The position numbers and the translations under genes are program-made. Under the pieces are notes generated by a model. That model made no database searches. It had not been told where the DNA came from and saw only the letters and a program-made list of their open reading frames with translations. This document shows positions 1 to 6,163 of a stretch of DNA of 7,779 nucleotides, in pieces. How positions within the stretch are numbered: position 1 is the first letter of the stretch; each line of letters opens with the position of its first letter. This stretch comes from an uncultured Oscillospiraceae bacterium (GTDB lineage: Bacteria; Bacillota; Clostridia; Oscillospirales; Acutalibacteraceae): positions 1 to 7,779 of the forward strand of contig URPG01000090.1 in assembly GCA_900549675.1 (NCBI GenBank), read 5' to 3'.

Positions 1-159
1 TTTTGGCAATGCGGGTGCGGGGGCAGCCACAGCAGGAGCTGCTGCCACGGGAGCAGGAGCGGCGGCAGGTGCCACTGCAGGTGCCGGCGTTCCTTCTGCA
101 ACTTCAGATACTTTTACTTCATATGTTGTTCCATTAACGGTTACATGATATGTTTTCAT
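1..159 (-). CDS. Biotin carrier (gamma) subunit of a Na+-pumping acyl-CoA decarboxylase, N-terminal part
   Basis: This is the carrier subunit that holds biotin and shuttles CO2 from the carboxyltransferase to the membrane decarboxylase subunit in methylmalonyl-CoA, glutaconyl-CoA or oxaloacetate decarboxylases. Only the first 53 residues lie in the window; the gene leaves through the left edge. Seen: an N-terminal strand segment beginning MKTYHVTVNGTTYEVKV, then from about residue 21 an almost pure Ala/Pro/Val linker (alternating AP, AAP, VAP units). This start plus a flexible Ala-Pro linker is typical of these subunits. The biotinyl domain with its lysine motif should lie beyond base 1 and cannot be checked. 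The start ATG (157-159) has an AAAGG ribosome site about 9 nt upstream. It follows the OadG-type subunit by 61 nt on the same strand. The linker DNA is strikingly GC-rich compared with its neighbours, as alanine and proline codons require. The acyl-CoA substrate cannot be told from this fragment; an acetyl-CoA carboxylase BCCP is less likely given the OadG neighbour. Confidence 0.85.
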   Translation of the reverse strand, partial: MKTYHVTVNGTTYEVKVSEVAEGTPAPAVAPAAAPAPVAAAPAVAAPAPALPK

Positions 160-220
160 AGTAATAAACCTTTCTTTTTCATATTATATTTGAATACTCT
201 TTGCCGCAAGCCTAATCTCA

Positions 221-556
221 TTAAACCCGGCGAATAGAATGAATGCGGATATGTGAAACATCCGTACCTGTCGACTCTGCAATGGCAGCAGCAATCACGG
301 CAACCAGCTGGCTTTTGTCTGTCTGTACCGGTGAAGGAGTGCTTACCGCTTGCATAACTGCTTGCGTCTTTTCTGCAAAAACCTCCGGTTTATCCGCTAT
401 TTTTTTAACTTTGTTCGCGATATAAAATAGAGTAATAGCAATTACAGCTAAAATTGCGACAAACGCAATAAGCAAACCAAAAAACAAATCTAGCCGTAAT
501 GCTTCCTGCAACAAGGTTTTTGCCCCGTTTAATACTTCATCGTAAACCATCATCAT
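221..556 (-). CDS. OadG-type small membrane subunit (delta/gamma) of a Na+-pumping decarboxylase
   Basis: A 111-residue protein resembling the OadG/MmdD/GcdD family, the small single-span subunits that hold the decarboxylase complex together at the membrane. Seen: one strong hydrophobic span at about residues 22-46 (LDLFFGLLIAF onward), a basic patch just after it (NKVKKIADK), a short polar linker around 60-82, and a C-terminal module at about 83-111 (IAAAIAESTGTD, ending SIRRV). That C-terminal module is characteristic of methylmalonyl- and glutaconyl-CoA decarboxylase delta subunits. I chose the first of three consecutive ATG codons (554-556) because AAAGGAGAG lies only a few bases upstream (GGAG to ATG spacing 6 nt). 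A longer reading frame extends to 622, but it begins close to the predicted transcription start and has no such ribosome site. It is the first gene after the promoter at 650-678, and the biotin carrier follows it. No carboxyltransferase (alpha) gene precedes it. The assignment to methylmalonyl- versus glutaconyl-CoA is open. Confidence 0.82.
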   Translation of the reverse strand: MMMVYDEVLNGAKTLLQEALRLDLFFGLLIAFVAILAVIAITLFYIANKVKKIADKPEVFAEKTQAVMQAVSTPSPVQTDKSQLVAVIAAAIAESTGTDVSHIRIHSIRRV

Positions 557-560
557 TGTA

Positions 561-569
561 CTCTCCTTT
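561..569 (-). promoter_or_regulatory. Ribosome binding site of the OadG-type gene
   Basis: Read on the minus strand this is AAAGGAGAG, followed by TACA and then three ATG codons in a row (556-548). GGAG lies 6, 9 and 12 nt from the three ATGs, so the first is favoured. This site decides against the longer open frame that begins at 622. Confidence 0.7.
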
Positions 570-649
570 CTGTTAAGTTCAAAAAAACAGGGAAAGTTAT
601 TCTGTTCTAAAAAATAGCCCAAACTCCCACATTTTATTCAAGTAATCTT

Positions 650-678
650 ATAATATCATTTCTCTGATTTTTTTACAA
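650..678 (-). promoter_or_regulatory. Sigma-70-type promoter of the decarboxylase operon
   Basis: On the minus strand, a -35 box TTGTAA (673-678) is separated by exactly 17 bp from a -10 box TATTAT (650-655). Initiation would fall near 643, giving a leader of roughly 87 nt before the ATG at 556. It is the only good match found upstream of the OadG-type gene. Its position makes that gene the first of the operon. Confidence 0.6.
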
Positions 679-739
679 GCTTTTTTTACCAATTTACTTT
701 GCATAACAGAATTATTTTTTATATATAGTTCTTTTTGCA

Positions 740-755
740 AGTCCGCCTTGGGACT
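740..755. repeat. Short inverted repeat, AGTCC / GGACT
   Basis: AGTCC (740-744) and GGACT (751-755) are perfect inverted arms around the 6-nt loop GCCTTG. It stands out as a small GC-rich island in AT-rich DNA. No run of T follows on either strand, so it is not a terminator. It could be a protein binding site or nothing; function is unknown. Confidence 0.35.
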
Positions 756-784
756 AAAATTCTAACAAATCCTGTATCCTAGCT

Positions 785-802
785 GTTTATATTCAAATAA
801 AC
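785..802. repeat. Short inverted repeat, GTTTAT / ATAAAC
   Basis: Perfect 6-bp arms GTTTAT (785-790) and ATAAAC (797-802) flank the loop ATTCAA. The site lies about 45 bp upstream of the -35 box of the MATE promoter. In DNA this AT-rich such repeats arise by chance, so an operator role is only a possibility. Confidence 0.3.
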
Positions 803-846
803 CTGAAATTGTTTCGTCCTTATTATGAAAGGCAACCTTCTCTCCC

Positions 847-875
847 TTGCAAAATAAAATTAATCATAGTAGAAT
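847..875 (+). promoter_or_regulatory. Sigma-70-type promoter of the MATE transporter operon
   Basis: A -35 box TTGCAA (847-852) lies 17 bp from a -10 box TAGAAT (870-875, five of six consensus bases). The start of transcription should be near 882, leaving a leader of about 75 nt before the ATG at 957. The -10 box overlaps a small palindrome (872-885). Confidence 0.55.
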
Positions 876-885
876 AGATTTATTC
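872..885. repeat. Palindrome GAATA-N4-TATTC over the MATE promoter -10/start region
   Basis: GAATA (872-876) and TATTC (881-885) are perfect inverted arms around GATT. The site overlaps the last four bases of the predicted -10 box and the predicted transcription start, which is a position where a repressor would block initiation. No regulator gene is adjacent, so an operator role is inference only. Confidence 0.35.
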
Positions 886-956
886 AGATTTATTTTTCAT
901 TTATTTTGGTTACTTATGCATAAATTCAATAATTCTCTTGAAAGAAAGGGCATAAA

Positions 957-2282
957 ATGTTTTCCAATAAAAGTCTGCGAAATTTAATTCTCCCTCTCAT
1001 TGTTGAACAATTTTTAGCCGTTACCATTGGTATTGCCAACACTGCCATGGTTTCTTCCTGCGGAGAGGCGGCTGTTTCAGGCGTTTCTTTGGTGGACTCC
1101 ATTAACATCCTCCTCATCAACCTATTTTCTTCTATCGCCACAGGCGGTGCGGTTGTTGCTTCACAATATTTGGGCAAAGGAGAACGCTGGAATGCTAATA
1201 AAATAGCCAATCAGCTTGAATATTTTTCTCTTGCGGCCGCTTTGTTGATTTCTGCTTTGGCAATTTTATTTCGTGACTTTGCTTTACAGGCTATCTTTCA
1301 GGACATTGCTGATGATGTTATGCAAAATGCCCGTACATACTTTTTCGTTTCTGCTCTTTCATATCCGTTTTTAGCTGTATATAATGCCGGTGCTGCCCTT
1401 TTCCGTTCTATGGGAAATTCCAAAATTTCCATGTTTATTTCAATTTTGATGAATATTGTGAATATCACTGTTAGTGCCGTTGGAATTTATTCGTTTAATC
1501 TTGGTGTTTTAGGGGCGGCAATCGCTTCACTTTGTGCCAGAGTCCTTGGCGGTGTTTTGATTACTCTTCTTTTGTTGAATCCCACCAGAGAAATTCACTT
1601 GGACCAAATCTGGAAAATAAAAATCTATCCTCAATATATAAAAAAAATTATGAAAATCGGTGTTCCCAGCGGTCTGGAAAACAGTGTTTTTCAGTTGGGA
1701 AAAATACTGACCATGAGTATTGTATCCAGCTTTGGTACAGCTGCCATTACTGCCAATGCAGTAGCGGGAAATTTATCTTCGATACAAATTATTCCGGGCA
1801 ATGCTATCGGTATGTCTATGTTAACCATAGTTGGACAGTCCGTTGGTGCCTCTGATTTAGAGGGTGCGAAGAAATATACCAAAAAACTGATGAAACTGGC
1901 GTATCTTTCCGTTTGGGTAATGACTGTTTTAATTTTTGCGGGGAAAGATCTTATTTTAGGAGTATATCATTTATCCGCCGAAACCACTCAAATTTTAATT
2001 CAGCTTTTTATTGTTCATGCTGTTTGCTGTGTACTTTTCTGGCCGTTGTCTTTCACATTGCCAAATGCTTTGCGTGCCGCGGGTGATGCCAAATTCACAA
2101 TGATTGCTTCGCTTTTCTCCATGTGGATTTTCCGTATTGGTTTTAGCTACCTCTTAGCTTTCACTTTCCAAACGGGCGTACTTGGCATTTGGATTGCCAT
2201 GTGTATTGATTGGCTTTTCCGGGCAATTTGTTTTATGATTCGTTTTCGAAACGGAAAATGGAAAAATCATCGTCTTGTTTAA
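957..2282 (+). CDS. MATE-family efflux transporter
   Basis: A 441-residue, very hydrophobic protein of the multidrug and toxic compound extrusion family. These inner-membrane antiporters export cationic drugs or metabolites in exchange for Na+ or H+. The length is right for the usual 12 membrane spans in two homologous halves. Seen: the first-half signature at about residues 11-50 (PLIVEQF, then GIANTAMVSSCGEAAVSGVS); the start of the second half at about 234-262 (IGVPSGLENSVFQLGK); the conserved ALRAAGD turn near 371-377; and the late motif GIWIAMCIDWLFRA near 410-423. The ATG at 957 has an AAAGG ribosome site 7 nt upstream and a promoter at 847-875. A DUF4364 gene follows after 35 nt and is probably co-transcribed. 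Substrate and subfamily (NorM, DinF or MepA type) cannot be decided from sequence. The reading frame is intact. Confidence 0.93.
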   Translation: MFSNKSLRNLILPLIVEQFLAVTIGIANTAMVSSCGEAAVSGVSLVDSINILLINLFSSIATGGAVVASQYLGKGERWNANKIANQLEYFSLAAALLISALAILFRDFALQAIFQDIADDVMQNARTYFFVSALSYPFLAVYNAGAALFRSMGNSKISMFISILMNIVNITVSAVGIYSFNLGVLGAAIASLCARVLGGVLITLLLLNPTREIHLDQIWKIKIYPQYIKKIMKIGVPSGLENSVFQLGKILTMSIVSSFGTAAITANAVAGNLSSIQIIPGNAIGMSMLTIVGQSVGASDLEGAKKYTKKLMKLAYLSVWVMTVLIFAGKDLILGVYHLSAETTQILIQLFIVHAVCCVLFWPLSFTLPNALRAAGDAKFTMIASLFSMWIFRIGFSYLLAFTFQTGVLGIWIAMCIDWLFRAICFMIRFRNGKWKNHRLV

Positions 2283-2317
2283 CGGGATTAAACTTGCATT
2301 TGAAAGGAGATTACGAT

Positions 2318-2866
2318 ATGTCCTATGATGCTTTTACCGCTGGTGTAGAGCCGGGCGGATTACGCACAAAAAATGATATTCGCATCTTAATTTGCTATAT
2401 CTTGGAAAGTGTAAATGCGCCCCTCTCCGGAGATGACCTTGCCAGTATCCTGCAAGAAAAATCGTTGGCGAACTATTTTGAAATTATCGATGCTATTAAC
2501 ACATTGATTGAGAAAGAAAATATCCGTGCGGATGAAAACGGCTATTATTTAATTTGTGATACCGGCAGAGAAATTGCTGAAACCTTAGACACTACTCTGC
2601 CCCTTTCTGTGCGTGATAAAGCTTTAGAGGCTGCTATCAGTACCATGGCCCGCACCAGAAATGAAAAGGAAAACAAGGTGGAAATCACCCGAGAAGAAAA
2701 AGGTTTTCGTGTAACATGCCATATCTCGGGCGGTGATGTAGATTTAATGGAGATATCTATTTATGTTCCGCATGAGAAACAAGCAAAGTTGGTAAAATCT
2801 AACTTTCATGAAAATCCCGCAAAAATTTATGAGATTATCTTGAATGCTCTCACCGGTCGAGTATAA
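2318..2866 (+). CDS. DUF4364 family protein
   Basis: A 182-residue soluble protein that I recognise as the DUF4364 family of Firmicutes, whose function is not established. Seen: the opening MSYDAFTAGVEPGGLRTKNDIRI is the family's typical start. Residues about 17-82 read as a winged-helix-like unit (helix RILICYILESV, then LSGDDLASILQ, then a helix with IDAINTLIEKENI, then a short hairpin ENGYYLI). The C-terminal half alternates short strands and ends in a helix (NPAKIYEIILNAL). There is no signal peptide or membrane span. I chose the ATG at 2318 because GAAAGGAGA lies about 7 nt upstream; the open frame extends back to 2210, but that part overlaps the MATE gene. The gene lies 35 nt after the MATE stop and just before a terminator at 2909, so it should share the MATE promoter. 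A DNA-binding role is conceivable from the N-terminal fold but unproven. Confidence 0.88.
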   Translation: MSYDAFTAGVEPGGLRTKNDIRILICYILESVNAPLSGDDLASILQEKSLANYFEIIDAINTLIEKENIRADENGYYLICDTGREIAETLDTTLPLSVRDKALEAAISTMARTRNEKENKVEITREEKGFRVTCHISGGDVDLMEISIYVPHEKQAKLVKSNFHENPAKIYEIILNALTGRV

Positions 2867-2908
2867 AGTTTGCCACCATATAACACTATCATTCATTCTA
2901 TTAAAACC

Positions 2909-2952
2909 AGACCTCCTTTGACAACCCAGCGTCAAAAGAGGTCTAATTTTTT
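2909..2952. terminator. Bidirectional terminator between the DUF4364 and phosphodiesterase genes
   Basis: A 14-bp stem, AGACCTCCTTTGAC (2909-2922) with GTCAAAAGAGGTCT (2931-2944), closes an 8-nt loop. There is one C-A mismatch in plus-strand RNA, which becomes a G-U wobble in minus-strand RNA. On the plus strand the stem is followed by AA and six T (2947-2952), a strong terminator for the MATE-DUF4364 transcript. On the minus strand it is followed by GG and four T, so it can also end the phosphodiesterase transcript. The minus-strand stop codon overlaps the stem base. Confidence 0.88.
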
Positions 2953-3881
2953 ACACTAATTAGGGCGGCTACCGCTGTTCTGGCTTCCTCAAACACAGAT
3001 TTCTTACCGTTCGGTTCCGGTTGATTGGGTACAAACCCTTCAAAAATACAAATTGCGCCGTCTTTTTTTGCAATCTCATAATCTTTTGGGTTATTAAGTG
3101 TCCAGCTGACTTCCTGCATACCAAAAAAATCTTTTGCCATCCTCAGAGAAATATTATTTCGCAAACGAAAATCATAAGCCTCAAAATCGGGACGAGTCAT
3201 GAAGTTTGTCATTAAATTTTGCCCCAGAAACGCACCTGCGGGAGATAGATTTTTTGAGGGAACTAAATGGCTCATTAACTGTCCACGTACAACATTGGGC
3301 CGGTGCTGGCGAAACCATCGTACAATGCGCGGATCAAAAGATTCAATACAATAAGGACCTTTATATTGATCCAAAATTTCAACAACAAGGGGACAAATTT
3401 TTTCAGCCCTACTGTATGGTTTTATCTCTATCATCAAGGGGACGCGGCGCCCCACTGCTTTTAAAACATCTGATAATAAAGGGATTTTTTCTTCTGTTCC
3501 AAAAAGAGGGTAGGTCTTGAGTTCCCCGAAATCCAAATCGACAATCTTAAAATCTGTAACACTGCTGCGCTTTAAATCCATATCATGATGGACGACTACT
3601 TGATTATCTTTGGTCAGTTGTACATCCAATTCAATTCCAAATCCGGCTTCCGCCGCTAAACGGAATGATTTTAAAGAGTTTTCGGGAATGCCATTTTTAT
3701 TGTTGTGCAGTCCGCGATGGGCAAAATCAAATTTTTTCAATTCTTTTAATTCTGCTTGATGCGTTTGATTGGGCGCAATTGCCCAAAGCCAAAAGAGAAA
3801 TAAAATGCAAAAAGACAGAATTATTCCGATAAAAAACGGCACAGTAAAAATCACACTCCCCCACAATTTTCTTTTTTTCAA
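2943..3881 (-). CDS. Membrane-anchored glycerophosphodiester phosphodiesterase
   Basis: A 312-residue GDPD-family enzyme, which hydrolyses glycerophosphodiesters to glycerol 3-phosphate and an alcohol. Seen: a basic N-terminus (MKKRK) followed by one hydrophobic span at about residues 10-35, predicting a cytoplasmic N-terminus and an extracytoplasmic catalytic domain. Family motifs appear in order: HRG at 55-57, ENS at 67-69, ELD at 84-86 (metal-binding E and D), HHD at 98-100 (second catalytic His), EIK at 152-154 (metal-binding E) and WT at 260-261. No key residue is missing. The start is TTG at 3879-3881: the codon before it in frame is TGA, and AGAGG lies 8 nt upstream. An ATG 4 nt earlier (3883-3885) is in another frame and leads to a short shadow only. 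Hairpins at 3932 and 4010 separate it from the LTA-synthase-like gene. Substrate (teichoic-acid-like polymer, or deacylated lipid head groups) is unknown. Confidence 0.9.
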   Translation of the reverse strand: MKKRKLWGSVIFTVPFFIGIILSFCILFLFWLWAIAPNQTHQAELKELKKFDFAHRGLHNNKNGIPENSLKSFRLAAEAGFGIELDVQLTKDNQVVVHHDMDLKRSSVTDFKIVDLDFGELKTYPLFGTEEKIPLLSDVLKAVGRRVPLMIEIKPYSRAEKICPLVVEILDQYKGPYCIESFDPRIVRWFRQHRPNVVRGQLMSHLVPSKNLSPAGAFLGQNLMTNFMTRPDFEAYDFRLRNNISLRMAKDFFGMQEVSWTLNNPKDYEIAKKDGAICIFEGFVPNQPEPNGKKSVFEEARTAVAALISVKN

Positions 3882-3889
3882 TCATACCG

Positions 3890-3894
3890 CCTCT
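3890..3894 (-). promoter_or_regulatory. Ribosome binding site supporting the TTG start of the phosphodiesterase
   Basis: On the minus strand AGAGG stands 8 nt before TTG at 3881 and only 4 nt before the out-of-frame ATG at 3885. The 8-nt spacing is the normal one, and TGA immediately before TTG rules out an in-frame start further upstream. Confidence 0.5.
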
Positions 3895-3927
3895 TTTCAA
3901 AAAAATCAAGTCACTTTATATGAACGG

Positions 3928-3960
3928 AAAAAGCCTAAAATTCCTACACAATTTTAGGTT
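3928..3960 (-). terminator. Hairpin with short T-tract upstream of the phosphodiesterase gene
   Basis: AACCTAAAATT (3960-3950 on the minus strand) pairs with AATTTTAGGCT (3942-3932) in an 11-bp stem, with one G-U pair, around a 7-nt loop. It is followed by four further T (3931-3928) before CCG. It is AT-rich, so weaker than the hairpin at 4010-4035. It may be a second terminator for the LTA-synthase-like gene. If the phosphodiesterase promoter lies upstream of it, it could instead attenuate that gene. I find no strong promoter in the roughly 45 nt between this hairpin and the TTG start. Confidence 0.55.
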
Positions 3961-4009
3961 CTCCCATTCAGTACTTTCTTTTCTCTGAAAAAGTTGGATA
4001 ATGAGGCAT

Positions 4010-4035
4010 AAAAAACCGACGATAAATTCGCCGGT
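4010..4035 (-). terminator. Terminator of the LTA-synthase-like gene
   Basis: On the minus strand ACCGGCGA (4035-4028) pairs with TCGTCGGT (4022-4015), an 8-bp GC-rich stem with one G-U pair, around the 5-nt loop ATTTA. The stem is followed by further T (4014-4010). It lies 26 nt after the stop codon at 4062, the normal place for an intrinsic terminator. Confidence 0.85.
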
Positions 4036-4061
4036 CTCTTTCGTTTTATTTTTTTTATTTT

Positions 4062-6158
4062 TTAATTGTTATCCGAAATTGTAAATAATTCTTGAAGCCT
4101 GTTGGCAGAATCAAAGACATTATTATATTGCAGCATATTATACTCCTGCATTAAGTCTTGATACGGCGTTTGTTCCTCCGGAGAATAAACTGCCCCGCTG
4201 CGGTCTATTTTTCCGACACCGGTAATAACAGGAAGGCTTTGGTGTAAATAATGCAAATATTTTTGAAAAGGAGTTCCTTCTAATCCGGCGGCTCTCATCA
4301 ACAAACCGGATAGATAGTTCAAACTGGTTTCTTCAATTTCGGGTTGTTCCATCTCATAATTGGCCCAAATTAAATAGGGCACCTCTTGTCTTTTCATCAG
4401 CTCTTCTTTGCTTAAATCAGGAAAATCAGGACTCCCCAAGAGCTCTCCCATTTGATGGTTATCTCCGGCAAACGGCCAGTGATCTCCAAAGAAGAGGATT
4501 ACCACGGGTTCTTTTTCCTTCTCAAAATAACGAATCATTTTTTCAAATGCTTTATCCGAGGATAAAGTAGAGGTTAAATATTGATTTGCGTCAGAGAAAT
4601 CGCCTTCTCCCGACATCACCTCTACGGCCGCAGGATAATTTTCCATTTCAAATCCACCGTGATTGGCTATGGTAATCAAAAAAGTAAATAAAGGCTGTGT
4701 TTTATCCCGCTGCTCATACTTATGAATCACTTCATTATAGCAAGACTCATCATTGGTATAGCCTCTTTCCCCTATTTTTTCTGTTTGAAACGAATAAAAA
4801 TCAACAAATTCGTCAAAGCCTAAATTTTTATAGGCCGTATCTCTTTGCCAGTTAGAGGCATTGGCAGGGTGAATGGCCAACGTTTGATAGCCGTAATCCT
4901 TAAGGGTGCTCACCAGAGAATTCTGCGGTGTTCTCACATATTGTTGATAAGGTTTACTCCCAATGGGGAAAAAAGACATTGAATTCCCCGTTAAAAATTC
5001 ATATTCACTGTCACAAGTACTGCCTGCAAAGACAGATGAATAGGCCGTACCGGAAATTATATTTTCAGTTTTTTGCTGTAAAGAATGAATAAACGGCATA
5101 TTGTCCTGCGACAATTTTAAGTTTGAGTTTGTGGTCAGTACATCTGTCATGGATTCACACATAACCGCAATAATGGTAGGCTTTTTTTTCGGCTCGGCCA
5201 ATAAAGAAGGCGCTTCGAGCCTGTTAATTTGTTCTTTCAGCTTTTCCATGCTTTCAGGACCATAGCCATCCGGTTTTTCAACCATCATAAATTGAATGTT
5301 GGCGAAAAAACCCGCCAGCATACCTGTGTTTCGACTGCTGGCAATTTGATTCCAAGGATACACTGAAATCTTTAAAGAAGAAAGAATATCAACCGGAAAA
5401 ATACAGACATAAAGCCCTATCGCCAAAACAGCGGAAATCATTCTTTCTTTTATTCTCCATGCAAGAGAATACGTTTTATCATTGGGCTGAATACGAGAAA
5501 TGACAGACAACAAAAACAGCATAACTACCATTACAAGCGCAATGGAATCCGTTATGGAAAAATCATATCTCCCCGCAACATCCATCGCCGTTCCCATCGA
5601 TTGTATATCCCAGGGAAGTACAGGACTGCTGCGAAAAATAATAACAAAATAATTGGCCACTGCAAATAAGAAGGAAATACAAAAACCAATTAAGCAGGTT
5701 AAGAATGTGTGGCGAAACAGACAATACAACACAGCAAAAATCATAAGAAAGCATATGTAATTGGCTAGAATGCGTATTCTTTGGGAAGAAGAAAACACTG
5801 TGGTTTCATTGATGTATTCTACCGCAGCCATACATAAAAAAGGAAACACAAACAGCAAAGCCAAAGAAATGATTTTACGTATTTTTTGACTTAGCCGAAT
5901 CTCCAAAAGCTGTAAAAAAGCACCGGCAACAGAAAGTAAGACACATAGAACCGGCAAAATAACATCTAGACCTGTCCTTTCTTCCACACGGCTTCGCGTT
6001 AATAGATACGGAAATAGAGCAAACAGGACAATAGACGGCAAGAGAAACAATGCCGCATACAACCAACGCTTTTTATCTTTATACAGCAAAGTCAATCGAT
6101 TATTCTGTAATATTTCTTCGTCTTTCTCCAAAACATCACCTTCCATAATTCTTTTCAT
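4062..6158 (-). CDS. LTA synthase family protein (phosphoglycerol transferase, sulfatase fold)
   Basis: A 698-residue membrane enzyme of the lipoteichoic-acid synthase type. Such enzymes transfer glycerol phosphate from phosphatidylglycerol to a lipid anchor or surface glycan on the outer face of the membrane. Seen: about six hydrophobic spans between residues 31 and 258, a linker, then an extracytoplasmic sulfatase-like domain from about 325 to 605. Catalytic and metal residues match the family: E335 in CES, nucleophile T381 in GSTCDSE, NWQRD at 436-440, H500 in NHGG, and D559-H560 in GDH. A C-terminal extension of about 90 residues follows. The ATG at 6158 has no clear ribosome site. A TTG at 6131 (residue 10) follows GAAGGTGAT closely and fits the promoter at 6164-6192 better, so the protein may be 689 residues long. 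Terminators bound the gene on both sides. It could make true lipoteichoic acid or decorate another glycan, as GacH-type enzymes do. Confidence 0.9.
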   Translation of the reverse strand: MKRIMEGDVLEKDEEILQNNRLTLLYKDKKRWLYAALFLLPSIVLFALFPYLLTRSRVEERTGLDVILPVLCVLLSVAGAFLQLLEIRLSQKIRKIISLALLFVFPFLCMAAVEYINETTVFSSSQRIRILANYICFLMIFAVLYCLFRHTFLTCLIGFCISFLFAVANYFVIIFRSSPVLPWDIQSMGTAMDVAGRYDFSITDSIALVMVVMLFLLSVISRIQPNDKTYSLAWRIKERMISAVLAIGLYVCIFPVDILSSLKISVYPWNQIASSRNTGMLAGFFANIQFMMVEKPDGYGPESMEKLKEQINRLEAPSLLAEPKKKPTIIAVMCESMTDVLTTNSNLKLSQDNMPFIHSLQQKTENIISGTAYSSVFAGSTCDSEYEFLTGNSMSFFPIGSKPYQQYVRTPQNSLVSTLKDYGYQTLAIHPANASNWQRDTAYKNLGFDEFVDFYSFQTEKIGERGYTNDESCYNEVIHKYEQRDKTQPLFTFLITIANHGGFEMENYPAAVEVMSGEGDFSDANQYLTSTLSSDKAFEKMIRYFEKEKEPVVILFFGDHWPFAGDNHQMGELLGSPDFPDLSKEELMKRQEVPYLIWANYEMEQPEIEETSLNYLSGLLMRAAGLEGTPFQKYLHYLHQSLPVITGVGKIDRSGAVYSPEEQTPYQDLMQEYNMLQYNNVFDSANRLQELFTISDNN

Positions 6159-6163
6159 ACCCG

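Larger units (their letters stand above)
557..956. other. Divergent intergenic region between the decarboxylase and MATE operons
   Basis: About 400 bases with no gene that I can support. It holds the minus-strand promoter at 650-678 and the plus-strand promoter at 847-875, whose -35 boxes are about 170 bp apart. Between them are two short inverted repeats (740-755 and 785-802) without T-tracts. Downstream of the plus promoter are a small palindrome (872-885) and three ATTTATT copies. The rest is AT-rich with runs of T. I see no RNA gene or riboswitch fold. Confidence 0.6.

Noticed and set aside
557..622. N-terminal extension of the OadG-type protein to 133 residues
   Set aside because: The extension has no ribosome site and begins only about 20 nt after the predicted transcription start. 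The AAAGGAGAG site at 561-569 sits right before the ATG triplet at 556-548.
740..755. Candidate terminator hairpin in the divergent region
   Set aside because: No T-tract follows on either strand and no gene ends nearby, so it is listed only as an inverted repeat.
2210..2317. Longer start for the DUF4364 gene overlapping the MATE gene
   Set aside because: The extra residues are encoded by the end of the MATE gene in another frame. The ATG at 2318 has a strong ribosome site, and the family's usual N-terminus starts there.
3206..3520. Open frame of 104 codons on the plus strand inside the phosphodiesterase gene
   Set aside because: It is antisense to a gene with complete catalytic motifs, with no promoter or recognisable protein. 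It is best read as chance.
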